Counted from the stretch's first letter, positions 36,117-45,631 are shown. The stretch is 64,000 nt of DNA from Bradyrhizobium sp. CCBAU 53338 (GCF_015291665.1 NZ_CP030048.1:4712001-4776000); one strand, 5' to 3'. The notes: generated from the letters alone by a model not told the origin. Program-made: numbers and translations.

Positions 36117-36203
36117 ACGCTCGGCAACGGCTTCTGGCACCTCGGCGACTTCTCGGTGGGCTACAGGCGAGCGTTCGGCGAAGCCCCCTCCGAGACGCTG
36201 CGC
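36117..36203 (+). pseudogene. C-terminal remnant of an AraC-family regulator
   Basis: Translated in one frame this stretch reads TLGNGFWHLGDFSVGYRRAF followed by GEAPSETLRE. That is the second helix-turn-helix of AraC-type regulators (GFxxxGrFSxxYRxxFGExPSETLR). The sequence upstream in the same frame has no recognisable regulator and holds the Mo-box. A stop follows downstream after unrelated residues. It is best read as the tail of a deleted gene, about 29 codons long. Confidence 0.65.
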
Positions 36204-36398
36204 GAGGCCGTCATTTTACGGGCGCGCTCGCGCATCGGTGAAAAAGCCCGGTCAAATACGGGCATTTTTCTCCTTTCCGATATTCTCCTCCACGTTCTGT
36301 TAATGACGCGGCGAGTTCCCGCCGTGCACACGCGCGAGAGTTAGGCAGTCGGCAACGCCGGGCGGCGATCATCGCCGGACGCAAACAGGTCGAGCCCG

Positions 36399-38315
36399 AT
36401 GCCGTCACGACGCCTTCACGCCAGGATTCAGCACCATCCGACCATGGTCGTGTGGGCGCTCGTCGTGCTCATGAGCGCCTGCGTGCTCGGCCTGGTTGCG
36501 TGGAAGGCCGCCCTCGGTCGCGAGATGGCATTGACGCGCAACGAGGACGACGTTCGCAACCTCGTGCATTCGCTGACCCAGCACGCCGTCCATTCGTTCC
36601 AGGCTCCCGACGTCGCGATGGGCGGCCTCGTCGATCTGCTCAAATATCGCAAGCCCGAGAGCGCGGCGCGGTTCAATGCCTATCTGGCAAACACTGTGCG
36701 CTCGCTGCCCCAGCTCCGCGAGATCAAGGTGCTCGACGTCAACGGCGATGCGATCTATTCGAGTGGGGAGCTGCAAACGCACAACAATGCGGATCGCGCT
36801 TATTTCCACTTCCACCGGGATACTCCCGGCAACGAGCTGCGCATCAGCGGCCCGTTCAAGTCCCGAACCACGGGCCTTCCAACCATCGTGCTGTCGAAAC
36901 GCATCAGCGATGCGGCGACCGGCGCATTTGCCGGAATCGTCATGGCGACGATTCCTTGCGACTATTTCGCCGGCTTCTATCAGTCGTTCCGGATCGGCGA
37001 GCATGGCGCCATCAGCCTGATCACCGGTGACGGCAAGGTCTTGGCACGCTGGCCGGAGGGCTCCAGCGGCCGCGACCTTTCAGGCACGCCGCTGTTTCAG
37101 ACGCGCCTGAAGCAGGATCCCGTCGGCTATTACAGGATAACCTCGCCGTTCGACGGGATTGCGAAATATTTCGGCTACGAACAGGCCGACCGCTATCCCA
37201 TCGTGGTGACCGTTGCGCGATCCGAGGCGCAGATCCTTGCCGGATGGCAACAAGCGCTGCGCCGGGACGCGCTCGTGGCCTTCGTCCTCCTGCTCGTCGT
37301 GGCCGGCATCGCCACACTGCTGGCGCGGCAGTTCCACTACCGTACCCGCCTCGAACAGTCGCTTTGCGAGCGTGAGGCACGCTATCGCCTGCTTGCCGAG
37401 AACATCGCCGACATCGTGCTGGTGCTCGATGCGAGAGGCGTGTGCCGCTATGTGTCGCAGTCGATTCACGCGGCCCTCGGCATGACCGAAGACATGGTGG
37501 TCGGACGTTCCTGCCTCGATTTCGTCCACCCCGACGACCACGAGATCGTGGCCAACAGCGGCAGCCTTCTTGACGAGAGCAGTCATTCGCGATCGATCAC
37601 CTTCCGCGTCAGGCGACCGGACGGCTCCATCGTATGGCTCGAATCGAATTTTCGACCGGCCCGCGGCCTCGGCCCCGAAGGGCGCTCGACCGTCGCCGTG
37701 CTGCGCGACGTGACGCAGCGCAAGCTGCTCGAAGACGAACTGTCGACCGCGACCCGGCGCCTTGCACAGCTCGCCACCACCGACGGTCTGACGCGGCTCG
37801 CCAATCGCCGGAGCTTCGACGGCTTCCTGCGCGAGGCCTATGAGCACAATTCGGTCCTCTCGGTGCTGATGATCGACATCGATCACTTCAAGGGATTCAA
37901 CGACACGCTCGGCCATCAGGCCGGCGACGACTGCCTGCGCCAGATTGCCGGCGCGATCGACCAGATTGCGGCGCGTTCCGGCGGCCAGGCCGCAAGATAT
38001 GGCGGCGAGGAATTCGCCGTCGTGCTGCCGGGCCTCATGGAAGAGCGCGCGATGGAGATCGCCGAACAGTTGCGGCAATCGGTCATAAATCTCGACATCC
38101 GCCATCCCGCGGCACCGCGCGGCACCGTGACCATCAGCATCGGCGTCGCCGACAAGCAAGAAATCGGCAGCAACGACATTGCGCTGCTGCGACAGGCCGA
38201 CATCGCGCTCTACCGCGCCAAGGACGCCGGCCGGAATCGTGCGGTCGCAAGCACGTCGCTGCACAGCGCGGAGGTGACCTCGCCTCCGCTCGCCGACCTG
38301 GGTCTCGCCGGGTAG
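36399..38315 (+). CDS. Membrane diguanylate cyclase (Cache-PAS-GGDEF)
   Basis: A 638-residue sensor enzyme. A first helix (about 16-36), an extracytoplasmic Cache-type sensor (about 40-280, with NADRAYFHFHRDTPG) and a second helix (about 287-308) precede a PAS domain (about 325-445) and a GGDEF domain with the intact ARYGGEEFAVVLPG site. It makes cyclic di-GMP. The usual RxxD inhibitory site before the active site reads RSGG, so product inhibition is probably lost. A single gene, convergent with yqhA. Confidence 0.92.
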   Translation: MPSRRLHARIQHHPTMVVWALVVLMSACVLGLVAWKAALGREMALTRNEDDVRNLVHSLTQHAVHSFQAPDVAMGGLVDLLKYRKPESAARFNAYLANTVRSLPQLREIKVLDVNGDAIYSSGELQTHNNADRAYFHFHRDTPGNELRISGPFKSRTTGLPTIVLSKRISDAATGAFAGIVMATIPCDYFAGFYQSFRIGEHGAISLITGDGKVLARWPEGSSGRDLSGTPLFQTRLKQDPVGYYRITSPFDGIAKYFGYEQADRYPIVVTVARSEAQILAGWQQALRRDALVAFVLLLVVAGIATLLARQFHYRTRLEQSLCEREARYRLLAENIADIVLVLDARGVCRYVSQSIHAALGMTEDMVVGRSCLDFVHPDDHEIVANSGSLLDESSHSRSITFRVRRPDGSIVWLESNFRPARGLGPEGRSTVAVLRDVTQRKLLEDELSTATRRLAQLATTDGLTRLANRRSFDGFLREAYEHNSVLSVLMIDIDHFKGFNDTLGHQAGDDCLRQIAGAIDQIAARSGGQAARYGGEEFAVVLPGLMEERAMEIAEQLRQSVINLDIRHPAAPRGTVTISIGVADKQEIGSNDIALLRQADIALYRAKDAGRNRAVASTSLHSAEVTSPPLADLGLAG

Positions 38316-38324
38316 CGCCCGCGC

Positions 38325-38909
38325 TCAGGCGTGACCGTTCTCCTTTCGGTGTCCATTCTCGCTGAGGCGGTCGACCCAGGCGATACCGATCGCCGAGACG
38401 ATGAAGGTCAGGTGGATCAACACCTGCCACATCACGCCGCTCTCGGTGAAATTGCTGCGCGTGGTGCCGAGATTCCCGGCCTCGATGAACGTCCTGAGCA
38501 GCGAGATCGAGGAGATGCCGACGATCGCCATCGCAAGCTTGATCTTGAGCACGCTGGCGTTGACATGGCTCAGCCATTCGGGCTCGTCGGGATGGCCGCG
38601 CAGGTTCAGACGCGAGACGAAGGTCTCGTAGCCGCCGACGATCACCATCACGAGCAGGTTCGAGATCATGACGACGTCGATAAGTCCGAGCACGACCAGC
38701 ATGATCTGCTGCTCGCTGGCGTCGAACGAGTGCGCGACCAGGTGCCAGAGCTCCTTCAGGAACAGCAGCACATAGACGGCCTGCGCGACGATGAGGCCGA
38801 CATAGAGCGGCAATTGCAGCCAGCGCGAGCCGAAGATCAGGCGCGGAAACAGGCCGACCGGCGGCTTTGGCGCGAGGCGCGCCGAAGGTGCCTGGGGTTC
38901 GGACGACAT
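38325..38909 (-). CDS. YqhA-family (UPF0114) membrane protein
   Basis: A 194-residue protein with four hydrophobic segments (about 32-52, 68-92, 118-137, 160-178). [20 protein letters not shown] and [19 protein letters not shown] are the family hallmarks (TIGR00645). A longer N-terminus, Pro-rich, precedes the first helix. The role of the family is unknown. It lies 41 bases downstream of the TerC-like gene on the same strand and may be the last gene of that operon. Confidence 0.86.
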   Translation of the reverse strand: MSSEPQAPSARLAPKPPVGLFPRLIFGSRWLQLPLYVGLIVAQAVYVLLFLKELWHLVAHSFDASEQQIMLVVLGLIDVVMISNLLVMVIVGGYETFVSRLNLRGHPDEPEWLSHVNASVLKIKLAMAIVGISSISLLRTFIEAGNLGTTRSNFTESGVMWQVLIHLTFIVSAIGIAWVDRLSENGHRKENGHA

Positions 38910-38950
38910 CGATCACTCCGGAAGGGCGACGGCAGAATACGGCGGCGGGT

Positions 38951-39589
38951 TTAGAGACTTGCGATGACAGGCGCGATCTCGAGCGAGCCGCGATAGATCA
39001 TCTCGAAGGCGACGTAGACGACGATGGCGAGGCCGACATAGGCGATCCAGCGCTGCTTCTGCAGCACGCGACCGAGCAGATCGGCGGCAACGCCCATCAG
39101 CGCAACCGACAGAAGCAGGCCGAAGGCCAGGATGTAGGGATGCTCGCGCGCCGCGCCCGCGACCGCGAGCACGTTGTCGAGCGACATCGAGACGTCCGCG
39201 GCCACGATCTGCATCGCCGCCTGCCCGAACGTCTTGCGCGGTGCGCCAGGGCCGGTCGCGGCACCGCCATGGCTGAACGCAAGCTGGTTCGCATGCGCGG
39301 TCTGCTCGCGCAGTTCGCGCCACATCTTCCAGCACACCCACAGCAACAGCACGCCGCCGGCGAGCAGCAGGCCGATCACTTGCAGAAGCTGGGTCGCGAC
39401 GCCGGCAAACATGATGCGCAAGCCGGTCGCCGCGATGATGCCGACGACGATGGCGCGGCGGCGCTGCTCGGCCGGCAGGCCGGCGGCGGCCAGGCCGATG
39501 ACGACGGCATTGTCGCCGGCGAGCACGAGGTCGATCAGGACGACCTGGAGCAGCGCAGTCAGCGCATCGGCGGTGATGAACTCAGTCAT
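38951..39589 (-). CDS. TerC/YjbE-family integral membrane protein
   Basis: A 212-residue membrane protein with seven or so helices. The two acidic intramembrane motifs of the family are intact: LIDLVLAGDNAVVIG near residue 20 and AADVSMSLDNVLAVAG near residue 130. Family members are linked to manganese export or tellurium resistance. The ATG at 39589 overlaps the stop of the gene before by 4 bases (ATGA). It is the third gene of a compact terB, small membrane gene, terC operon. Confidence 0.88.
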   Translation of the reverse strand: MTEFITADALTALLQVVLIDLVLAGDNAVVIGLAAAGLPAEQRRRAIVVGIIAATGLRIMFAGVATQLLQVIGLLLAGGVLLLWVCWKMWRELREQTAHANQLAFSHGGAATGPGAPRKTFGQAAMQIVAADVSMSLDNVLAVAGAAREHPYILAFGLLLSVALMGVAADLLGRVLQKQRWIAYVGLAIVVYVAFEMIYRGSLEIAPVIASL

Positions 39590-39954
39590 GATCGATCGTG
39601 TTTTGATGCGGCCGGGTCCAGCCAGTGCGGCTTGCGGCGCTCGATCCAGTCGAAGACCTTCGAGCGCGACGCACGCAGCGCCGGCACGTCCTCGGCGAGC
39701 AGCGCGAGGCCGAGCGGCAGCATCCAGACGCCGAGCACCGGCAGGAAGGACAGCACGCCACCGACGACGAGCAGCGCGCCCGAGGGAATCCGGACCCAGC
39801 GGCTGGACGGTTGCAGGAGATAGTCGACTGTGTTGGCAAGGCGCGGCGGCAACCGGTCGACCAGCGCATCGAGGCGCGGGTCGCCACCGGCCGGTTGGCC
39901 GCTGTCGCCCTCGGATCTGGTCTTTTGCTCGTCGGAAGCTGCGCTCATGCTCAC
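39586..39954 (-). CDS. Small membrane protein between TerB and TerC genes
   Basis: A 122-residue protein. The N-terminal 45 residues are polar; two close hydrophobic segments follow (about 58-72 and 75-87, SGALLVVGGVLSFLPVLGVW and MLPLGLALL). The start is a GTG at 39954 overlapping the TerB stop (GTGA), or the ATG at 39948. The tail PHWLDPAASKHD is soluble. I do not recognise a named family; its coupling to both neighbours points to a shared envelope or metal role. Confidence 0.75.
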   Translation of the reverse strand: MSMSAASDEQKTRSEGDSGQPAGGDPRLDALVDRLPPRLANTVDYLLQPSSRWVRIPSGALLVVGGVLSFLPVLGVWMLPLGLALLAEDVPALRASRSKVFDWIERRKPHWLDPAASKHDRS

Positions 39955-40406
39955 GCCTTGGCGGCCGCGCCAACCGCGATGGGCCCGACCGGCTTCGCGC
40001 GCGGCAGCACCAGCGTCAGCAGCCGCAGCAGCTTGATCGCCTGCACTTCGTGCGGATCCACGTTCTCGTCCGCCGCCGCGACACGTTCCGACAGCTCGAT
40101 CAGATGCGACGACAGCGGCAGGTCCGCGACCGGGCGCAGCGTGTCGATCACGACGTTGGCGAAATCAGGCTCTTCGAGCCGTTCGGCGAGCTCGTCGAAC
40201 ATCGCAAACAGACGATCGTCGCCGATATGCGGCGCCAGTCCGCGCTCCCTGATGAAGCGGATCACCTCGTCGCGCTCGACCGGCGACACGCGGCGGTCGG
40301 CTACGGCGACCAGCGCGCCGGCGATTACCAGCGCCGCCGCAGCCTGCTCGTTGATGCCGCGCGGCTCGGTGATCTCGATCGGGGTGGAAGTTGTGGCGTC
40401 AGACAT
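39951..40406 (-). CDS. TerB-like tellurite resistance protein
   Basis: A 151-residue all-helical TerB-domain protein. The family's acidic repeats are seen as ALVAVADRRVSPVERDEVIRF and SERVAAADENVDPHEVQAI, which in TerB bind metal through Asp and Glu side chains. It starts the operon and overlaps the next gene by 4 bases. Together with a TerC-like protein this forms a reduced tellurite or metal-stress unit; no TerD or TerA is present. Confidence 0.85.
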   Translation of the reverse strand: MSDATTSTPIEITEPRGINEQAAAALVIAGALVAVADRRVSPVERDEVIRFIRERGLAPHIGDDRLFAMFDELAERLEEPDFANVVIDTLRPVADLPLSSHLIELSERVAAADENVDPHEVQAIKLLRLLTLVLPRAKPVGPIAVGAAAKA

Positions 40407-40694
40407 CGTCGCTCCTCATGCTTGCGAAATGGCCGCGCTGAGCTGCGATGGAGACGATTGGGGCGGAGGGAACTCGAGCAGGCCCGACAATCGGCCGATC
40501 CATCGCATTCGCGCGGGACAGGTCATCCGACATCGCGAGGTTTTGCCGACATGGTCAGCGTCCTCGCCAGAGGGGCCCGGATTCTTGTTCTCCCCACACA
40601 TAAAGCTGCGTGAGCTGGAATCAAGGTGACCGACGTGCGACCAGCCGCCGCATCGGGTTCCGTCTTGGCAGACTCGGTTAAGGCCGCGGCGTGT

Positions 40695-41075
40695 CTACCC
40701 CATCCGCTCCACGAGATGCGCGCGCGACGGTGACGGTTCAAATCGGTCGCCGAAATATTGCGTTTCGTGCGCGACCAGGCCGTCACGGAATTCCATGATG
40801 CTGACGACGTAGGACGGCACTCCGTCATAGGTCAGGACGAACTCGCTCACCCAGAGATCGCCGCCGCCGATGATCCGCCGGACCTTGAAGCGCTTGCTGT
40901 TCGGCTGCGCGATTCGGCTCTGCTGAATGTTCCGGCGGCCGCGGATGCGCTCTCCGGACTGCGGATAGTCGAGCAAGGCGTCCTCGCGATAGATGTCATG
41001 CTCGGCCTCGAAATCGTTCGCGTCCGACGCGTCCCAATGGCGCTGGAGCGCCGCCAATTTGGCTTGGTCGTCCAT
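40695..41075 (-). CDS. NTF2-like/SnoaL-fold protein
   Basis: A 126-residue single-domain protein with the cone-shaped fold suggested by an N-terminal helix (QRHWDASDANDFEAEHDIY), YREDALLDYPQSGERIRG and a C-terminal strand run to HETQYFGDRFEP. GGGAGA lies 5 bases before the ATG. The fold hosts isomerases, dehydratases and binding proteins, so no role is assigned. The 288 bases after it hold no gene that I can support. Confidence 0.78.
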   Translation of the reverse strand: MDDQAKLAALQRHWDASDANDFEAEHDIYREDALLDYPQSGERIRGRRNIQQSRIAQPNSKRFKVRRIIGGGDLWVSEFVLTYDGVPSYVVSIMEFRDGLVAHETQYFGDRFEPSPSRAHLVERMG

Positions 41076-41169
41076 CTCGGTCTCCCCTATTGAAGCCGGT
41101 GCCCCAGGGAATGAAGATATACAACGCAGCTCTCACTTCGTGCTGATCACGAGCGTGAGAGATTGCTCC

Positions 41170-41614
41170 ATGCCGAGACGATCGATGACCCAGATGAAGA
41201 CCAATCCCGCCCACATGGGCGCGCGCCGGATCTACGAGGCGCTGCGCGGGCTCGTCGCGAACTTCCGCTATGGCGAGCTGTCGCCCTCCGACTTCCCGGC
41301 GCAACGCCGAGCGCCAGCAGGCGTTGATCACCGCGCTGCGCCGGCGCTTCGGCGATCGCGTCAGGATCGAAGGCGCAGCCGCCGGCCTGCATGTGGTGGC
41401 GTGGTTCGACGATCTGCCGTTGAAACATGAAGAGGCATTGATCAAGGCAGCCCGCGCCAAGGGCGTCGGCATCTATCCCGTCTCCGCGCTGGTCGCCGGC
41501 CGGCGCAATGCGCGGAAGACGGTCGGCCTCGTCATGGGCTATTCAGCGCTGGAGGTCGCGCAGATCGAACGGGGCTGCAAGCTGCTGGCGCAGGCGGTCG
41601 CCGAACTGGACTGA
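41170..41614 (+). pseudogene. Decayed MocR/GntR-aminotransferase regulator
   Basis: The first frame reads a GntR-type N-terminus with GARRIYEALRGLVANFRYGEL. A different frame then continues into the C-terminus of the aminotransferase-like domain, with RRNAERQQALITALRRRFGD, AAGLHVVAWF and ARAKGVGIYPVSAL, ending at 41614. Roughly 300 residues in the middle, including most of the PLP fold, are missing. A frameshift lies at the junction near 41270. Its usual partner, a PaiB-type protein, is intact just downstream. Confidence 0.72.
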
Positions 41615-41688
41615 CATTATTGTAAAAAACTGGCCGTTTATGGCAGGCCAGATTCCGGCTATGTCCGTCACCGGAACGGAGACACGTC

Positions 41689-42318
41689 ATGTACATTCCC
41701 CCGGCCTTCAGGGACGACGACATCGAGAGCGTTCACGCGACCATCCGGGCTGCACGGCTCGCGAGCCTCGTCACGGCCACCAGCGAAGGCCCGATCGCAA
41801 CGCCCTTGCCGCTCTTCCTCGACGAGAGCGAAGGCAAGCATGGCGTGCTGTATGGGCACGTGGCGAAGGCCAACCCGCAATGGAAGCTGCCGCCGATCGG
41901 CGATGCGCTGGCGATCTTCTCGGGTCCCGACGCCTATGTGACGCCGTCCTGGTACGCGACCAAGCAGGAGACCGAAAAGGTCGTGCCGACCTGGAACTAC
42001 ATTGCCGTACATGCCTACGGCCCGGTGGAATTCTTCCAGGATCCGGAGCGCCTGCTCGCGGTCGTGACGCGGCTGACCAACAGGCACGAAGGCGCGCGTG
42101 CAAAGCCGTGGGCGGTCAACGATGCGCCCGCGGATTTCATCGCCGCGCAGCTGCGCGGGATCGTCGGCGTGCGCATTCCCGTGACCAGGTTCGAAGGCAA
42201 GCGCAAGATGAGCCAGAACCGGCCCGAGGCCGATCGCATCGGCGTCGCAGCCGGCCTTGCGGCGAGCGAGAACGCCGGGGATCGCGAGGTCGCGCCCCTG
42301 ATCCCGCTGCCGGGCTGA
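41689..42318 (+). CDS. PaiB-like FMN-binding split-barrel protein
   Basis: A 209-residue protein of the PaiB/transcriptional-regulator family. MYIPPAFR at the N-terminus, HVAKANPQW with its flavin-contacting histidine, SPDAYVTPSWY-like residues and the family-typical KMSQNRPEADR near the C-terminus are visible. GGAGA lies 6 bases before the ATG. In many genomes it is paired with a MocR regulator; here that neighbour is broken, so expression may have become constitutive or lost. Confidence 0.87.
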   Translation: MYIPPAFRDDDIESVHATIRAARLASLVTATSEGPIATPLPLFLDESEGKHGVLYGHVAKANPQWKLPPIGDALAIFSGPDAYVTPSWYATKQETEKVVPTWNYIAVHAYGPVEFFQDPERLLAVVTRLTNRHEGARAKPWAVNDAPADFIAAQLRGIVGVRIPVTRFEGKRKMSQNRPEADRIGVAAGLAASENAGDREVAPLIPLPG

Positions 42319-42336
42319 CGCGCTGACGGCGCCGTT

Positions 42337-43572
42337 TCAGTGATCGCCGTGCTCGCGCTGCCGGTGAGCGTATTCGGCTCCCCATCCGAGGCCGAGCGTC
42401 ACCGAGATGAGCGAGCCGAGCAGCACGCCGAATTTCGCGGCATCGAGCAGCTTCTCGTCGGTGAACGCGAGCATGGCGATGAAGATCGACATGGTGAAGC
42501 CGATGCCGGCCAGAAGCCCGACGAGGCAGACGCCGGCCCATGTCACGCCCGGCGCCAGTCGGCATCCCCCTGCGCGCACCGCAAGCCAGGTCGCACCGAT
42601 CACGCCGACGGGCTTTCCCGCGCAAAGCGCAAGTCCGATGCCCAGCGTCACGAATTGCGCGCCGCCAGTGAACTCGGCACTTCTGAAGTCGACACCGGCA
42701 TTGGCCAACGCGAACAGCGGCATGACGGCGTAGGCGACCCAGGGATGCAGCGCCGTTTCAACACGAATGACGGGCGGCACGATCTCGGGACGGGCCGAGC
42801 GGACCGGCGTGATCAAGCCCAGCAGGACACCCGCGAGCGTCGGATGGACGCCAGCCATGAGGAACCCCGCCCAGACGATGAATGCAGGCAGCACGTAGGC
42901 GAACGCGGAGCCGAAGCCGAGCCGTTGAAACCCGAGCGCCAGGAGCACGCCGACCGCCGCGACGATGAAGCCGTCGAGATCGAGTCCGCTCGTGTAAAAC
43001 AATGCGATGATGAGCACTGCGATGATGTCGTCGATGATGGCCAGCGCCAGCAGAAACACCCTGACGTTCGCGGGGATCGATCGTCCCAGCAACGCGAGCA
43101 CGCCGACCGCGAAAGCGATATCCGTCGCGGTTGGGATCGCCCAGCCCTGGCGACGTCCCGGGACCGTGTTGAAGCCGAGATAGATCAGCGCGGGAACGAG
43201 AACGCCGCCGAGAGCCGCGAGCACCGGTAGCATGGCCTGATCGAACCTGCTGAGCGCGCCCTCGTGGATCTCGCGGCGGATTTCCATGCCGACGACCAGG
43301 AAGAAGATCGTCATCAACGCATCGTTGATCCAGAAATGCAGCGATCGGACGAAGACGAAGCCGCCGAGATGAAGCGAAATCGGCAGGTTCCAGACCTCAT
43401 GATACGCATGGGCGAAGGGTGAGTTGGCCCAGAGCAAGGCGGCCGCCGCAGCCACCAGCAGCACCACGCCGCTGACGGCCTCGACGTGCAGGAATCGCTG
43501 GAGCGTCGCGAGTGCTCGCTCGACGAAAAACGGTGATTTGGGCAGGTGCCTGCCGGGCAGCTGATCGTTCAT
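42337..43572 (-). CDS. nhaA: Na+/H+ antiporter NhaA
   Basis: A 411-residue antiporter with about twelve helices, exchanging two protons for one sodium. The sodium-site pair of aspartates is intact in [17 protein letters not shown], and [11 protein letters not shown] gives the unwound helix. I used the ATG at 43572, since the frame upstream has no ribosome site. Single gene, convergent with paiB. NhaA works mainly in alkaline or salty conditions. Confidence 0.95.
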   Translation of the reverse strand: MNDQLPGRHLPKSPFFVERALATLQRFLHVEAVSGVVLLVAAAAALLWANSPFAHAYHEVWNLPISLHLGGFVFVRSLHFWINDALMTIFFLVVGMEIRREIHEGALSRFDQAMLPVLAALGGVLVPALIYLGFNTVPGRRQGWAIPTATDIAFAVGVLALLGRSIPANVRVFLLALAIIDDIIAVLIIALFYTSGLDLDGFIVAAVGVLLALGFQRLGFGSAFAYVLPAFIVWAGFLMAGVHPTLAGVLLGLITPVRSARPEIVPPVIRVETALHPWVAYAVMPLFALANAGVDFRSAEFTGGAQFVTLGIGLALCAGKPVGVIGATWLAVRAGGCRLAPGVTWAGVCLVGLLAGIGFTMSIFIAMLAFTDEKLLDAAKFGVLLGSLISVTLGLGWGAEYAHRQREHGDH

Positions 43573-43806
43573 GGCGCACGCATCCTGCGTGGCGGCCCGA
43601 CCATCGCTTAACCTGTCGCTGCCCGATGCAGCGATCACCCGCGGCTGTTCTACACGACGAGGGCGTCAAGGCAACCCCGCTCAGCTCGGATCCGAAGCAG
43701 GGAAAATTGTTCCGTTCGATCTTGCAATTTCCCGTAGGTCCGAGGCGGAACCCACCCCTGTCAGGCGGATTATCGCCCGCAGGTAATACCGCCGCCGGGT
43801 GGCACG

Positions 43807-45036
43807 ATGACATTTGCTTCGGACGTTTTGAAACTGCTGCGCCTCGATCCTTCCGACGACAAGCAGCATGTCGTCATTCGCTCGGCCGGCGGGCGCGGCA
43901 AGGCGGCCGAATATTCCTTCGGCATCGAGGAGGAATACTTCCTCGCCGATCGCCGTACGCTCGAGGTTGCGATCCAGACGCCCAACGAGCTGTTCGAATC
44001 CGCAAACTGGTCGACCGGCGGACAAGCCATGCGCGAGATGCTGCAATCCCAGCTCGAGGTGGCGACCAACGTCCACGTCGATGTCAATGACGCACGAGAG
44101 GAGCTGAGGTTCCTGCGCCGCGAGGTGGCCAACGTCGCCGCGCAATATGGCTTCGTCATCATGGCCTGCGGCACGCATCCGACCGCGGTCTGGCGCAGGT
44201 CGCAGCCGAGCCCGAAGCCGCGCTACGAGGAGATGATCGAGGATCTGCGCAGCATCGGCCACCGCAACATGATGTGCGGCATGCACGTGCATGTTCAACT
44301 GCCTGATCCCGAAAAGCGGATGGCGGTGATGCGGGCGATGCTGCCTCATCTGCCGCTGTTCATCGCGCTCGCGGCGTCCTCGCCGTTCTGGAACTCGCAC
44401 AAGACGGGACTGAAGGGCTATCGTCTCGCCGCCTATTCCGAGCTGCCGCGCACGGGGCTGCCCGAACTATTCGAAAACAGGCAGGACTTCGACGAATATA
44501 TCGGCGCTCTCCAGCGCTCCGGCGTGATCCCCGACGAAGGCCACATCTGGTGGGCGATGCGCCCATCCATGAAGCACCCGACGCTGGAGCTTCGTGCGCC
44601 CGATACCTGCACCCTGGTCGAGGACGCCGTCGCGATCGCCTCGCTCTATCGCTGCCTGACGCGCCACCTCTATCTGCGGCCGCATCTGTCGAAGGAGGTC
44701 ACCGTCGTCGAACGCGCCATTGCGGTCGAGAACAAATGGCGCGCCCAGCGCTACGGCACCGATTGCATCTTTGCATCAAAGGACGGACCGGTCACGATCT
44801 CGGAGATGCTCACCCGAATCATCGACGACATCGCCGAGGACGCGAGCGCATTGGGCTGCGCCGCGGAGATCGAGCATTGCCGCGTCATTGTAGATCGCGG
44901 CAGCTCCGCCGAATTCCAGCTTCGCGCCTATCGCGAGAACGGCGACGACATCGCAGCCGTCTCACGATGGATTGCTACTTCGACGATCTCGGGCACGAGC
45001 GCGCCGATCGGGCGCAGCGCTCCGGCACCGTCATAG
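43807..45036 (+). CDS. ybdK: Carboxylate-amine ligase, GCS2/YbdK family
   Basis: A 409-residue ATP-grasp-like ligase related to glutamate-cysteine ligase type 2. YSFGIEEEYFLADRRTLEVA is the catalytic N-terminal loop; CGMHVHVQLPDPEKR and ELRAPDTCTLVEDA follow. YbdK proteins have weak or no gamma-glutamylcysteine activity, so the product is uncertain. The C-terminus after SRWIA is a divergent, Ser/Pro-rich tail. The gene stands alone, with 234 bases upstream that hold no gene. Confidence 0.88.
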   Translation: MTFASDVLKLLRLDPSDDKQHVVIRSAGGRGKAAEYSFGIEEEYFLADRRTLEVAIQTPNELFESANWSTGGQAMREMLQSQLEVATNVHVDVNDAREELRFLRREVANVAAQYGFVIMACGTHPTAVWRRSQPSPKPRYEEMIEDLRSIGHRNMMCGMHVHVQLPDPEKRMAVMRAMLPHLPLFIALAASSPFWNSHKTGLKGYRLAAYSELPRTGLPELFENRQDFDEYIGALQRSGVIPDEGHIWWAMRPSMKHPTLELRAPDTCTLVEDAVAIASLYRCLTRHLYLRPHLSKEVTVVERAIAVENKWRAQRYGTDCIFASKDGPVTISEMLTRIIDDIAEDASALGCAAEIEHCRVIVDRGSSAEFQLRAYRENGDDIAAVSRWIATSTISGTSAPIGRSAPAPS

Positions 45037-45099
45037 CGCCCACGCAAGCTTCACCAACGACAACTTCATCGCCCAATTTGCTACGCCGTCGAGGAATGA

Positions 45100-45285
45100 A
45101 TGACCGACATCGCCTGGTGCGCCGGTTGCGGCCACAGCCTGATCCAGATCTTGTCCGAGAAGGGCCTGACAGCGCCAAGCTGCTACTGGTGCGAGAGCGT
45201 CGATATGCGGACCATGGAGATGGCGAAGTGGGCGGACAGCCCGGCCGGCAAGCCGGATCGGGCCGCGCCTCACCTCTTTGATTGA
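45100..45285 (+). CDS. Small protein with a paired CxxC motif
   Basis: A 61-residue frame with AGGA 5 bases before the ATG, which supports real translation. It has CAGCGH near residue 7 and CYWCES near residue 28, so four cysteines spaced as a small zinc ribbon. The rest is short and charged (MEMAKWADSPAGKP). It lies 63 bases after ybdK on the same strand. No family is recognised; short zinc-finger-like proteins often bind nucleic acid or a partner. Confidence 0.62.
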   Translation: MTDIAWCAGCGHSLIQILSEKGLTAPSCYWCESVDMRTMEMAKWADSPAGKPDRAAPHLFD

Positions 45286-45298
45286 GGCGCTCTCCGCC

Positions 45299-45607
45299 TC
45301 AAGCCCGCGCCACCAGGCGTGGACGGAACACGGACTCGACGGTCGCCGCCTGCGCAGCAGCGAGCTTTCGTGCCGACCGCCGCCGCGGGATGAAGAAGCT
45401 GTTGACCAGGATCGGCTCGAAATCGCCCAGCGCGGTTCGCTCCTTCACGAGCAGGCTCATGACCGAGCGCATCTTGATGACCTCCTGCGCCACGAAGCTG
45501 CAGTCCTCATCGCGGTTGATCTGCTCGTGCATGATCGCCTCGGCCTCGCGCATGCTGACGCGAAGCGCCCTGATGGTTCTGCGGATGTCGTTGATGCGGT
45601 TGTCCAT
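45299..45607 (-). CDS. Hypothetical helical protein
   Basis: A 102-residue protein from the ATG at 45607, with GGAGG 5 bases upstream; the longer frame to 45877 runs through its own promoter. Residues 1-70 are strongly charged and helical (NDIRRTIRALRVSMREAEA, INRDEDCSFVAQEVIKMRS) and may form a coiled coil; the basic C-terminus has IPRRRSARKLA. It reads as a small cytoplasmic protein with no known domain. A likely promoter is seen at 45632-45660. Confidence 0.68.
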   Translation of the reverse strand: MDNRINDIRRTIRALRVSMREAEAIMHEQINRDEDCSFVAQEVIKMRSVMSLLVKERTALGDFEPILVNSFFIPRRRSARKLAAAQAATVESVFRPRLVARA

Positions 45608-45631
45608 GGCTGCCTCCATCTCGGTCGCAGC

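Noticed and set aside
40407..40694. Short frames between the NTF2-like and TerB-like genes
   Set aside because: None has a start site or motif; treated as intergenic.
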